A stretch of 64,000 bases of DNA from Sitta carolinensis (taxonomy: Eukaryota; Chordata; Aves; Passeriformes; Sittidae). The notes beneath the pieces were generated by a model. It saw only the letters and a program-made list of their open reading frames with translations. It was not told where the DNA came from and did not search any database. Shown piece after piece: positions 1 to 12,725 of this stretch. A program made the position numbers and the translations under genes. The DNA is taken from contig JAVUNC010000019.1 in assembly GCA_032173965.1 (NCBI GenBank), forward strand, positions 11,519,234-11,583,233. The letters are read 5' to 3'. Positions within the stretch are counted from its first letter, which is position 1. Every line of letters starts with the position of its first letter.

Positions 1-3000
1 CTGAGTCAACAGGAGCTAAGATAAGCCTGGGAGCAGCCGGTGCTCTGTTGGCGTCAGCTGGGATGTCTCTGCAGAATGAACATATGTTCTCCAGAGCAGC
101 CCCTTCATTTGCTCTTCCCTCATAAACTTTTATGGTATGATTTTTCTCCCCACCACCACCTAATTTAAGAACTTTGGCTTTTTTTTTTTTTTTATTATTT
201 TTTGAGGGGTTTTGAAATTTTTCCTTCCTTGCGGGGAGTGCAGAAGGGCAGATGCTGGGTGACAGGAGCTTTCATTGATTAAACTGATGAGAATCTTTCA
301 TGTCCTACCTACGAAGAAAACTTGAATTGCTGGTAACTTAAGCAGTGTTCTGAAAGATCTTAATGATTGTCAGGCTGTTAAATTGGCATCCATGATGCAT
401 GGTAAAGAGGAAGAAAAATTAGATGGCGTTACATTAGGCTGGTGAATAAATCTCCAAAGGCTGCAGACTCCTCAGAAATATTCTGCAAACTTGATGGTGG
501 TGCAGGGAATGAGATCTGCCAAGCACATTCATAAGAAATCATGAGAATGAGAAGAATTAGAGGGGACATAGAAATAAGAAATGGAGCTGTGTACGAAAAC
601 ATATTAACAAATGTTTTAAAAGGTAAAGGAGGAATAAATGCTTGTTTTCTCCATGGAGAGACCTTGCCTGTGGAATCTCCTACACGGTATCCAGGAGAAT
701 ATGGACAAGCTTGCTGGTGATACAGACCTGTTCTGGATGGTCTAAACTAACTTAGGAGTTTCAAAAAAATGAACTTGCCAATAAAATTAATTTTGTTAAA
801 CTGCAAAATTATATCTGTGCATGCGGGGGAGCCTTCAATATGCATATATGCTGTTTGTCTCTAAATTATCATGTACCAATTACAAAGAGGATCTGGTGAT
901 TTGTGAGACTCTGTAAATCATTGTGAAAACATCGATTTGCAGCTCAGCATGGTCAAAATTGAAAATGGGATGTGAGCAACTATTAGGAAAGATATCCAGG
1001 GGAAACCAGATGATTTGGTTATCTGGCTGCATAAATCCCTCATGTACCTCAGACTTGCACATGGCATGAGGCTTTGTGCATTCTGTCTCAGAGAATTCCA
1101 TGGAAGCAGTGGAGGGACAGGAAGAAGGTATCTGGGAACCAAGGTGTGGGTGAATGCTCTTTAAGGAGAGTTTGCATATAGGTGGAAAGAAGACAACTGA
1201 AAGGGCTGTGATTGGCGTGAATAAGGGTGAGATAAATATCTTTGTGAATAAGGGTGAGAGCAGAGAAACAGTAGCTGCTGCTTCTCATCACTGTAAACCC
1301 TTCAAAGATTTTGTAAAGAGGTATTAAAAGAGACTGTTGCACAGTGAAGCCGTGGTGCTCCCTGCCAGAAAGCGCTGCACAAACTCAAGACCTAAATGAG
1401 AGAAAGCTCAAGAAAATGATTAGAAAACTCTTCTGGAGATGATCTGTCAAGGGTTGTGTAGCAGGATAATAACTCCTATGGCCTGCACTCTGACCAATAT
1501 GCTGGGCAAATATGGCAAAGAAGAGGTGTTTGTGTGTCTCCCCTAGAATTTGTCCCCAGCAAAGTGCAGACAGAAGTACGATGACTGTGTCTGGTCTATG
1601 TACCTGCTGGAAGAGTAACTTTTTGCCCTGTGTATTTTCCTCCTTGCCACTGAGTATTCAGGCTGTGCCACTGCATGAATTCACAGAAATAAGTATGTGG
1701 AACTCTGTTTGGGTTGGATCCCTCCAAAGGGTAACAAAAGTGTAGCATACAAGGGCAGGTGACAGTCAGATTCTGCAGTGTGTTTGAGACAATAAATCTA
1801 TTCTGTTCTACATAATCTCCAGAGCCCAAGTACAAGGTGCCTTGCAGTCAGCATTTTCTATGTGCCCCTGAACGACTTGGAACAAGAATGTGAAACGTGT
1901 TTTAACGGTTTCGATGCTTGTTCTCAGAAGTGGTAGCATTTTTGGTGGCATGGGATCCCATCCCATATATTTTTTTTCCCTTCAGCCTGGGTATCTTTTA
2001 TAGTGAAAGCACTTTGCACATTTTGAGTTACTCTATCACTGACTGCTTTCACTGCTAGAGTGAAAGTGTGAAAATTTCTTTTTATTTCTACCACTTGCTA
2101 ATCCTGTTTTGGCTGGTGCAGCCCCTGTAAAGAGCTCTCTCCATGGGATGTGTTACTCAGAAATGATCCGTACTATTGCTGAGATTCGGGGAGTGCTTTG
2201 ATCTGTTTTATGATTTGCTTCACTTGCAAAGCAAACTTGTTTGCTGTTTGCCCATTTGGTGGAAAGGGGGGAAAAAAACTTGTATTGTTTATTTTATCCC
2301 TTTGCTTGACAGGGATAATTTTGCCTTTACATATTTACCAGGTTTTTAAAAGGTGGTGTTTCTGGGTACAAGCCAGGTTAGGGGGGCAGGCAGCACATCC
2401 TTTTATTGTTTGTGAGCGTGGGTATGGGAGGTAGGGATGACAAATTCCCTGCAGACCCCCAGGGAAAGGAAGACTGCACTGCACAGGGTGGGGGTATAGA
2501 TGTGGAGATAGGCTGGGAAAGGATGGGAAGAGGGTTTAGGTGGGAAGCAAAGGAAGGGTATGGCTTTGAGGTAAAGGTGAGGATGGAGACCTGGGAAAAG
2601 GACATATGGGTAGAAGCTGTCTTACCCTGGCTAGCTGGAGGGAGGTTAGGATGGCTTGAGAAAAGAGAATGAATCAAAGTATCACAAACAGAGACCAAAT
2701 AAGGGGAGACAAGACATGTGAGCCCGTGCCACTTCAAATGTGTTTTTTCTCTGTTAGTCTGAAAGGAAATCCCTAATCCCTGTTTCATTCTCTGGAGCCA
2801 AATGCCTATTACAGCTTCCATTTGATAATTTGTGAATAGTATCACCTCGGTGGTGTGGTGAAAACAGGTATAGTCATGTGACAAAATGTTTTATTTAAAA
2901 AAAAGTAATACACACAGGAGTTGGTGACTTAGTGATGGACAGACTTGCAGATCCATTTCTAGGGCCTTTTTAATTTGTACTTTGAACTGAGAGACATGCC

Positions 3001-4982
3001 AAAGACCATAGCACCCGTTTCCATAAGATGTGTTAGAAATTTAGCTTAAAAGATGCTCTAGCTATAAGAAAGGTTAAACACTTTTAGAATATCTAAATAT
3101 CTCTTATCTTCATGGTACAGTAATTTACAGTCAAATCCTGTGCCTGAAGACAGAGGAACGAATTGTGTTGTTTCTACTTTTCTTTTGATGGACTGATTTC
3201 TGCCTGGTAACTCTTTCATATGGCTTCTAACTTTTACTACTATTTCCATATTAATAATATACTGACATGTATTTCTTATGAGACCTATCAATTCCTCTTA
3301 CCCTCATCAGTGAAGAAGTCTGGCAAACATGTTTATGCACTGGATCAGATGCCAGTTCTCCAGAGCAAAATGAAACTAGAGTTACCACAGCTGGTGTTTA
3401 AATCTGCTGATGCCACATTCCCTTGGGAACAAACTGATTTTTTCAGTCTCTACTGAGCAAGTGAAGCAGAGAGGTGAGCCCAGGTCAGGAAATGGGCAGG
3501 GCAGGACCAAAGCATGATGCTGTATGGCAGGTAGAAGAAAAGCTTTAAATAAGAACACAATCCCACTGGCACAAGGGAAAGGATTCCTCCCTTCCCCTTT
3601 GGAGGTAGCAGGTGAAATGTGCCCAAGGGCAAAGACAATCACTCCAAGACACATTTGGATTTTAGACTATTCTTACACTTTGTTAATAGTCCAAGCTCTT
3701 CCTAGCACTGAATTGTGAAATCTTTGCAGACATAATTCTAATAGACTTTCTTTACAGTACAGCAATTATGGTGATTGATAAGGACAAATGTGATCTTGAA
3801 ACAGCAATAACGAGACAATATAGCTCAATACTGAAGCAAATGCATTTTGAAAATCAATTTTTGAGATGAAAATTGCAAGAAAAATCATGCAAGTGTGCAC
3901 TTGACTCCCTCAGTCTTGTCTGGCTTTTGTCCTGCAAAACTTTTAGCAGTGACCTCAACCACATTGATGTGGGTTATTACTTCCTCAGAAGGCTGTGCTG
4001 TGACAAATGAGCTTACCTGCTTATACCAAAAGGCTGGAAGTTAAGGTATATTTTGCTGCATAGTATCTTTTTAGAGGAAGAGAAAATGTTCTGGAACATG
4101 CTTAGCAGTATCAAAGAGGAAAATGTCAATCCATTACAGCTCACACATAAAACTCACTAAAGTTTTGTCCAAGTGAAAGAGTAGAGAGCAGATACTTTTT
4201 AGAAAAGTGAAATGGGCAGAGTCAGCTTGAGCTGTGGGTCTGACCTAGCAAACAGTGTTCGTTTGGCACTGTAAAAAAAAATGTGACCAGTCCCTTATGC
4301 AGGGAACTGCTCTGGATAATATTCTCATTTATCAGCAGCTTCATTCCAAACCTGACTACCTCTGAAAGCCACCTAACCTCAGCCTGCTTTTCCTGCAGCT
4401 GTGGGTGACATGAGAGGGAATGTGGTGCTTTTTACTGATATTTGTGCAAGATGGACTCATCATTACAGGCTTGGTGAAAATGCCAAGCTCTTCCCTTTTC
4501 CTGGAGTTTCTGAGAGCTCATGCTGTACAGGCTGCACTCCCCTCTGCTGGAGGGAAGCTCGGTGGGTGACATTCCTTGGGGTGCCCATGGAAGGCAGGAG
4601 CCACGCTCTTTCTCCAGCGAGGGAGGTTTTCCTTCCACTGACAGGGGAAAGGTTCAGTGGGAGGTGAAAGATGATGCACCCTGGCAATGCAGGGGGATGG
4701 TTTAATGGCTGTATTTCCTTTGTCTCGTCACTGTAAGATTTTTCTCTCTCAAATACCACATTTAAACTGATGCTTTGTCATGCTGATGTCTCTGAGCACA
4801 AGCATACATCTTTCGTGAGCTAGCTGGAGTATTTCCCAGATCTATGCCTTTTGGTGAACTTGCTAGATTTCTCTTGCTAGTATGGATGATTATTACAACT
4901 TTATCCAAATGATGGAACAAAGATTTTTTTATGATTTCCATCTCCTCATGTATTTGGTGCTTCAGGATTTGAACTAGCATGG
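1..4982. other. Unique non-coding DNA, no gene recognised
   Basis: No exon, RNA gene or transposon could be supported. A T-run lies near 179-194 and a purine- and G-rich stretch at about 2426-2680. The longest open frame (2378-2884, minus, 168 codons) is simply the pyrimidine-rich complement of that stretch, with Ser/Pro/Leu-rich composition and no domain, so it is not called. CpG is scarce, as in ordinary vertebrate bulk DNA. Confidence 0.7.
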
Positions 4983-5356
4983 TGCTATGGTTTGGGTTTG
5001 CCAATTTGAAATTTCTCAATTAAGAGCAAAGCAGGCTTAAACTTAAAAGTAATAAGACTTCATTAACTAACACTAAAAGGAAAAAAAAAAACAAGAATCA
5101 GAATGAAACCTTCAAAACAGTCTTCCTCCCCCCCAACCCTTCTTTTCTCTTAACCAACAATGTAAAGAAAACAACAGTCAGAAATCTCAGTCAGTTTCCC
5201 ATATCTAAACCAGTCTTTCTTCAGTTCACTTAGGGAGGGAAGCACCTCTCGTTCGCTGTGGAACATTCCCCCACAAGAAAACAGTTCTCTCATGGTTCTA
5301 ATCTTCATGAACAGCAGCCTCTTCCCTCTGGGATAAAAAGGGAAGTCACTGTAGCA
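4983..5356 (-). mobile_element. Possible solo LTR of an avian endogenous retrovirus
   Basis: The block begins TGCTATGG and ends CTGTAGCA, giving imperfect inverted TG...CA termini. Inside are an A-rich run near 5081, a C-rich run near 5128, and a phrase at about 5229-5262 (CACTTAGGGAGGG followed by TCTCGTTCGCTGTGG) that I associate with avian LTR-type repeats. No matching target-site duplication is visible at these edges and no primer-binding site or coding region adjoins. The orientation is a guess. It could also be another interspersed repeat; a repeat-library search would decide. Confidence 0.4.
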
Positions 5357-6019
5357 TATTTAGGATTTGTCATTGGAAACTGAGTCAGGTGAATGTGGCC
5401 TTAATGATCAGATTTCTTGCTGCTGTGTGAACAGCTCTAATCATTGATTTTATTTGAATGCTGATGTTTCTCATTAATATTGCGCCAAACTCAGCAAAGC
5501 AAACTGTGCTGGAATCTGTTGTCCTCGGATCACCCCTCTGAGTGCAGGTGTTGGAAAAGACAGACAAAACAAATAGAAAAATGGTGTCTTTTCACCACAG
5601 TGTTGAGTCGTAGCCTGTCACTGAGAATTTCAGGAACTTAGTGCACATTAAAAACTGTGTGGCATTGAAATAATTATTATGGAATTTCCTTAACCCAGGG
5701 TTTTGTTCTAGTGTTGGAAACTTACCTGACACATACAGAATTATCTTGGAATATTGCCATTACTCTACTGAAAACTGAATTGGACACTTTTTCCTTAAAA
5801 TCCATTTTGATAATCATAAATAATCCTAGAAACTGAGAAATGGGAGCATTATATGACTAATTACAAATGAATCAGCACATTTTACAGGGTCAGTGATTTA
5901 CAGGCTGCGATTTAACTGCCTGTTCTGCTTAGTTGCACTGCATTAGTGAGGAATTGCCTGAGAAATTCCTGCATTCAAACAAAACGAGGGGAAAAGCAGG
6001 AAGAGAAGAAAGCAGTAAC
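5357..6019. other. AT-rich unique DNA, possible regulatory block
   Basis: No gene is seen. The stretch carries many TAAT/ATTA cores, for example around 5438-5482, 5668-5680 and 5854-5872, and is free of obvious repeats. Such composition is common both in neutral AT-rich bird DNA and in conserved enhancers, so function cannot be claimed from one sequence. Confidence 0.4.
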
Positions 6020-6143
6020 CATTGGATGTCTTCAAAATTTGACTGTTCAAGGGCATGATCAATCAATCTGGTTTGAAGTTTCCCTGCTTTGAGCAGAGAG
6101 TTGGACTTGGTACCCTTGAGGCTGAGTTGCTCAATGATTCTGC
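6020..6143 (+). mobile_element. CR1 LINE 3' tail fragment
   Basis: The order of phrases matches the 3' end of an avian CR1 element: a GGATGTCTTCAA block, a CAATCTGGTTTGAAG block, TCCCTGCTTTGAGCAGAGAG, then GTTGGACTTGGTACCCTTGAGG and a closing ATGATTCTG. Only about 125 nt remain, so this is a strongly 5'-truncated and diverged copy. CR1 elements usually insert without clean target-site duplications, and none is seen. It has no coding capacity. Confidence 0.65.
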
Positions 6144-9100
6144 AAGTTTTCATAAATGACTTCCCACATTGGGGTCAAAGCTGTGCAGGATCCATGGTTG
6201 GTAGGAAGACAGCAATATTCCTGCTTCCAAATGATCCACAGACTTTGCAAATAAAGAACACCCCAACCTGAACAGGAAACCTTATTCAGCTGATATCATC
6301 AGAACTATGTTGATAATGGAGTTGTCAAAGCTAAGCTCAAATAGGTCCTAAGAAAAAAGTAATTTTTGGGATTTCTGACACTGGAAAAGGAATGTACCCA
6401 TAAACATACCCATAAAGTTTGACTTGGACATCAAAAGTGTTCCTTTGTAAACAGCCCACAGTACATGTTAATAGCCCTTGATATCTGTTGGAGGTTGCAG
6501 AGGGATTCTGTAAAATGCCTAGGAGCAGAGCTCAGGGAATATGTGCCACACAAAATGTGTTTTTTTCTTTCAGTCTTTTTCCTTCTAAATTCTCCCAAAG
6601 CCTACACAGTTTTGAAGACTGTCTACAGGAAGGAAAGACTTTGCTAAATTTGTAGATTTTCAATGGCACTGATGTCTTCAGGAACTTTGATGGACTTACT
6701 CGAGCAGGCATGATAGCTCAACAGCACACTGGAGCACCTTTGCTTGTCTAATTTACTTCTTAGAATTTTTTATCTTATTTTTACAGGGAAGATGTAAGAC
6801 TATGATCTCTAAATACAATGCAGTGTTTGAAGGGCCATGGCACCAAAAGGCAGAAGACATGCTGCAAGGATTTGAAGCCGTGAGCATTCACTGTCCACAG
6901 GGCTGTGCAGAAAGTGGAAAGAGGCCACTTGCTCCTCAGAAGAGCATTTGGAGGTAGAAGGCAAAGGAATGAGAACACAGCCTAGTTGAATAGATTTCCA
7001 GGCCTAAGAATATTTTTATACCAATCAAGATATTTATATTTATCTATAATAAGATATTTATAAGATATTTATTATATTTATAACAATCAATATGTGTCAA
7101 TTTGTTTTAAGGCAGAGCATACCCAGAAACATTAGCAGTTCTTTCTGGATGTGCTCAGGAAAGGCCCCTTTGGGATGGGTCATGTTTTTCAAACAGCTTC
7201 AACCCAGTCAAAAGGTGATATCTGGGTGACTGAAAGAGGTATGACCTGGTCAGCTGTGCAAGGCTGGAAATTCTCTGTTTGAGATGAGGAAGTGAAAGAA
7301 GAACAATGCCAAGGCCACCACACTATGCAAAGTGAGAAAGCAGCAGCCTCCAAACATTAGGGGACAATTCCTCCTGCCACAACCTCAAATCCTTCACACT
7401 TTGTTTCCTTCACTGAAACCCAGCCATCCCTATTTTCCTGTGTTGCTTCTCTGCTAATTTTAGGGAAGTCCCACTAAATGAACAAAAGCACTTTTTCAAA
7501 ACTGTTAATCCCAAATAAAGTAGATTTTAAGCCTTGTATAAAATTGAGCACTTGCCTTACTTGAAAATTGGAGCTTATTCTCCGTAAAGAAAAAGAGACT
7601 TCCAAATTATTGAATAATCTGAATTGGTTTATGTAATTTCTCCTATCATTGCAGAGGGCTCAAAGCAGGCTTGGGTTGTGGATTTTTTAATTTTTTTTTG
7701 GCACACTTGAGAAGTATTCTGGAAATACTTTACCTACTAAGTATGAGTCTTACCTTTTCTATGGAATTCTGCAGAGCATTTACACATGCCCTTTTCCAGC
7801 TCTGAGTACACTTCACACCTTTTCCCAGAGCAGGAACATGGGATGTTTTCCTGCCCTTCCTCTGCTGTCTTCTTCAAGGGGTTCTGCTGGGACTTGCAAA
7901 CTTAACACAATGGCATGTCCTGTCCTCAAATTCCTGTTTTCCTGCAACCAATATAATTCCCTTGAATTTTGCCTAGGATCACTCAAGTGGTTCCTAAAAT
8001 AAAAATCTTGAAAGATTTTTGAAAACCTTCCCTCCTATGCAGGAAGCTGCCTGTATCTAGTCATCAGGTCTAGAAGAGAGCCTCAGATGTTGTGCCAAGA
8101 CATGAAAATGTGTCACCATCTGCAATACCTGCACTTCCAGCTCAGTATCTGTAGCTCAGAAAGAACTGGTGCTGGTGTAGCAGTAAGTTATCTGGTGGTG
8201 CCTTTGCTCCTGAGCCTTGCTCCTGACACTGCCTTGAAAAGGGTTACTTTGAAGAAGGTGGCAAATTGAATTAATCATGTGAGGAAACCACATTTTGAGT
8301 GATCATTCACTTATTAAAGCAGAGCCAGTGTTTAATGTTTCTTCAACACAGCATTAGAGGGAAGTGAATGAATTATTGAATGAACTATCTTCAAAAGTTC
8401 CCTAAGGCTTATATCATCTTGCACTTACCAAAAGCATGATGCCTGCTGTGCTCAGATAATCCATTTACAAAGCTTTTAAATATATTTAAGGGTGAACTTT
8501 GTAGGTTTCCGATTTCCAATTAAACAAAGAGTCGACTTCTTTTAGAGAAGCCTTTAAGAAGCACAAAATCTCATTGTTTAAAATAGTTTTGCAAACTTGT
8601 TTGCAATTCCCAACAGTCCTCTCTAGTTTTTCAACTAATATTTTTTTCTTATAATATAATTTTAAATTAAGTAGGTTTATCTTGAGTTTGCCATCTCTGA
8701 TTTCCTCATGGTATACAGGGTGTTGGAGTCTCCTCTGACTCTTCCCTGACTGCTAAAATGCAGCTTGCAATGTTTTTCTGTTCTGGGATGGGGTTGTGAG
8801 TGTTGGCTTCTCCAGGAGGTTTTACTCTTTTTCTGTAGCTGTTTAATTTCAGACTTGTTTTGGGAAAGGCCAGCCCCAAAAACTGACAATAAGGTTCACC
8901 TCAAAGTCCCCAGTTATGCAACCAAACACTCTGCATGTGTAGTTTTAGGGTCCAATGCTTGAGACAGGTTTTGCTCCTTGGTGAAATTTGGAGTCACTTC
9001 TGTGACAGTGAATGAAAAATATTAGTGGTTTCATTAATATTGGTGTAAAACCTACAGAAAACTTACTGCTTGATGCTGGATTTTTGTTTAAATGGAGATG

Positions 9101-9292
9101 TTTCAAACATTGCAAAGTAATACTTCTTTTTGATTGATTCAGACCTTTCCTCCCTTTTTGCCTTTTTCTCACAGAACGAGCTGTAAGCATTTGAAAGTAT
9201 TCAAAATTTGAGCTGCTTTGCCAGAAAGGCTGGAAATGTGGTCCTGGATGCAGCAATCTACAGGTGGTGCTGTCCAATGGGAACTTTTGCCT
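6144..9292. other. Unique non-coding DNA with an AT-rich patch
   Basis: No gene is recognised. An imperfect ATTTATAA-type repeat occupies about 7008-7085. Open frames are at most about 110 codons (8945-9277, minus) without domains. Nothing else stands out. Confidence 0.65.
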
Positions 9293-9446
9293 TAATGATA
9301 GTTCCAGGAAGAACTTTTTTCCCTGTGCAATGCCCGAGCATTGGACAGATTGCCCAGAGAAGATTTGGAGTCTCCCTCACTTGGACCAGATGACCCACAG
9401 TGGTCTACTCCAGCCTGACCCATCCTGGGATTTTGTTGCTCTGTAA
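9293..9446 (+). mobile_element. CR1 LINE 3' tail with internal deletion
   Basis: The phrases TTCCAGGAAGAACTTTTTTCC, GAGCATTGGACAGATTGCCCAGAGA and TTTGGAGTCTCCCTCACTTGG follow the CR1 3' untranslated region. The block then jumps to ACCAGATGACCCACAGTGG and CTCCAGCCTGACCCATCCTGGGAT. The roughly 80-90 nt normally between them (the segment holding GGGATGACCCTGCCTGAGCAGG in the copy at 59.5 kb) are missing. The terminal octamers have decayed to TTTTGTTGCTCTGTAATG. It is non-coding. Confidence 0.75.
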
Positions 9447-11540
9447 TGTCCCAGGGTTTTTTTCCAGGAGGAGCAGGGGGAGAACAAAAATGTCCTCTTA
9501 TAGCACAGTGATCAGCACTGGTATTGGAGCATGTAAAATTACACTTACAAAGGGTAGTCGTGGCTTTTAAGAGCCTCAAAATTATCTCAGTTCCTAGGGG
9601 CTGTGACTAAATGACTGCATAACCAAAAAATAATTTTTCAACCTAAATTAAATAATAAATCCTATCCCATGAAAGCTTATTTTTTGTTCTAGGTATATTT
9701 TGTAGTCAATCCAGTTCTTGTTATGGTCCATCAAGTTGCAAAGACATCTAATACAAAGAGCTAAGAGTAATTTGCCTTGATTTAGGGTTTTCATCTGCTG
9801 CACAAGCTGGGAAATTAATTGGAATGGGTGTTCACACTTCAGGGAAAGCAGATCTGAGCTGACTGATACACACAATGACAACTTCTAATTTGTACAGGGC
9901 AGCCTTCAGATGACTTGAGTGAGCAGCCCAATCTCGTTTTCATAGCCTTTGTTTAATATTTTGCTTCTGTGATCAGTGGAGAAATAGGGAAAAAAAAGTT
10001 TCTTTATACTCTTGCTTTTTTCAGTGCTTTTGGGTACACTTGTAATTTAATTCCCAAAGGAATAGATTTAATGAGTCCAGAAGGTGAACAGGATCAGAAA
10101 CATCTATGGTGAAGGCTCCAACTGCCAGGATGCTAATTCTGGAAACATCCATGATAGTCTGATGGATCTTCAGCCCTCCTCAGGCCCAGGTTCTGCTTGT
10201 GAACACACAGGTTTGCCAGTCCTGCAGATGATGTCAGTGAGCACTTATTGAAACTTTGGGAGTGTTGGCATCGCAGTCACCAAAGATCCTGAGGTGAAAG
10301 TGCAAGGAGAAGAGATCTCCACAAGGCTGGTGATAAAGGTGATTTTCTCATGAGGAAAAGACAAGTCTCCATGATGACTTGTTTTCTGTACCTTCAGAGG
10401 AAGGAGGTGGAAAACAGTGCATGGGAGATCATGTGGATGCCTTTGAATACGTGAAAAACCCCATCAGTGCTTTCTCACATAAGGCTCCTGAGTGGGCACA
10501 GCTGGAACTGGAAGCCCTGTTCAAGCAGAAAACCCTGATGAGGGAGGAATAAAACATCCCAATTTGTTACAGTCTGAGTGGATAAGCCACTCAAATTGCC
10601 TTCCTCTTGGGATTCAGGAGGTCTTGGTTTAAAATGAAGTCATAGTACAATCTGTCCAAAACAAGTCTCAATGTTTTATTACCGACTTTTGGCTCTCATT
10701 TAGCTTTCAGATATTAGACTTTGGCTTTAGTTGAAGACTCGATGCGTTTAGCTGCAAACCAGACTTTTTTTTTACAAAACACCACTTAACTGAAACCGCA
10801 ATTTTTCAGCACAGATCACTTAATGCTTGACTGTGCCAAGGCTGATGTCCCACTATGCCCCTTTCATTTGTGACCCACAGGGTTCCTCCGAGGGCTGAAT
10901 ATCTTCTGAGTCATCCACATCTACTCCTTGAGCTTTGCAAATCCAACCAGAAGCATCCACAGATACTTTGCAAATAAAACACACGGACCCATTCCAAAGA
11001 CCAAAGACTTTCTGCAGACTCCCTGCCAGCTTCGGGGCAGCGAGGAATGTTAATTGAAGGCTGAGCCACCACTGTTGCTCAAGACGTGTTTATACCACCT
11101 ATTGTGGAAGATTTTTGAGCTGTAATTTGAAAGTGTAAGGAAGGCAGCGCTAATGGTGAAGCAGGGGCGGCAGAACTCTCCTGGCAAACAGCTCTAAAAG
11201 TGCCAATTAATCTGAGCAGTGGGGGGGGGGGGTGAGGTAGAAATCTTGAGTGTTCACAAATCATCTGGTAATTCACCAGCTCAATGGGAATGGAACATCC
11301 ACAGGCATTTCTCAGGATGATCATTGTGTGCATTGTCTGGAAAATGAGGGTGATCTGTGGCTGCAGGTCCTCTGTTAAAGCAGTCAAAGTTGGTGTCCCC
11401 CAGGGACTGTCAGAGGGTGAGGCACAGCAAGGTGAATGTGAAACCAGGCATCAGGCACCAAGCGTTTTTCCAGCCCCCTCACAGATCCACTTTTCCCTGC
11501 ATCACTTCTTTTGATCTTTCTCTTGTCCTCTCATGTGCTA
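9447..11540. other. Unique non-coding DNA leading into the pyrimidine tract
   Basis: No gene is recognised. A run of twelve G lies at 11221-11232, about 310 nt before the large pyrimidine tract. The last 50 nt before that tract are already pyrimidine-rich. Confidence 0.65.
11221..11232 (+). repeat. Poly-G run (G12)
   Basis: Twelve consecutive G residues follow GAGCAGT. Such runs are prone to polymerase slippage and sequencing error, so the exact length should be treated with caution. Confidence 0.9.
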
Positions 11541-11556
11541 TCTTCTTCTTTCTTTT

Positions 11557-11608
<52 letters not shown>

Positions 11609-11623
11609 TTTCTTTCTTTCTTT

Positions 11624-11714
<91 letters not shown>

Positions 11715-11720
11715 CTTTCT

Positions 11721-11800
<80 letters not shown>

Positions 11801-11874
11801 TTTCTTTCTTTCTTTCTTTCTTTCTTCTTTCTTTCTTTCTTTCTTTCTTTCTTCTTTCTTTCTTTCTTTCTTTT

Positions 11875-11929
<55 letters not shown>

Positions 11930-11941
11930 CTTTCTTTTTTC

Positions 11942-11974
<33 letters not shown>

Positions 11975-12047
11975 TTTCTTTCTTTCTTTCTTTTTCTTTC
12001 TTTCTTTCTTTCTTCTTCTTTCTTTCTTTCTTTCTTTCTTTCTTTTT

Positions 12048-12079
<32 letters not shown>

Positions 12080-12081
12080 TT

Positions 12082-12113
<32 letters not shown>

Positions 12114-12165
12114 TTCTTTCTTTCTTTCTTTTCTTCTTCTTTCTTTCTTTCTTTCTTTTTCTTCT

Positions 12166-12245
<80 letters not shown>

Positions 12246-12257
12246 TTTCTTTCTTCT

Positions 12258-12290
<33 letters not shown>

Positions 12291-12350
12291 TTTCTTTCTT
12301 TCTCTTCTTTCTTTCTTTCTTTCTTCTTCTTCTTTCTTTCTTTCTTTTCT

Positions 12351-12430
<80 letters not shown>

Positions 12431-12478
12431 TTCTTTCTTTCTTTCTTTTCTTCTTTCTTTCTTTCTTTCTTTCTTTCT

Positions 12479-12515
<37 letters not shown>

Positions 12516-12601
12516 TTTCTTTCTTTCTTTCTTTTTTCTTTCTTTCTTTCTTTCTTTCTTTCTTTTTTCTTTCTTCTTCTTTCTTCTTTCTTTCTTTCTT
12601 T

Positions 12602-12641
<40 letters not shown>

Positions 12642-12683
12642 TTTCTTTTTTCTTTCTTTCTTCTTTCTTTCTTCTTTCTTTTT

Positions 12684-12723
<40 letters not shown>

Positions 12724-12725
12724 TC
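11541..12725 (+). repeat. Giant interrupted (TTTC)n homopyrimidine microsatellite
   Basis: For 1,185 nt the + strand contains only T and C. The basic unit is TTTC (GAAA on the other strand), interrupted irregularly by TTC, TTTTC, TTTTTC and CTC variants. It starts after GTGCTA and ends sharply at GCTGCTGCAATGG. All six frames stay open over much of it, giving spurious Phe/Leu/Ser-rich or Lys/Glu/Arg-rich open frames of 400-480 codons; none is a gene. Long mirror-symmetric pyrimidine tracts can adopt triplex (H-DNA) structure, a general property not shown here. Length and interruption pattern may contain assembly errors. Confidence 0.97.

Noticed and set aside
2378..2884. 168-codon minus-strand frame
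   Set aside because: It lies opposite a purine-rich stretch, has Ser/Pro-rich low-complexity composition and no recognisable domain.
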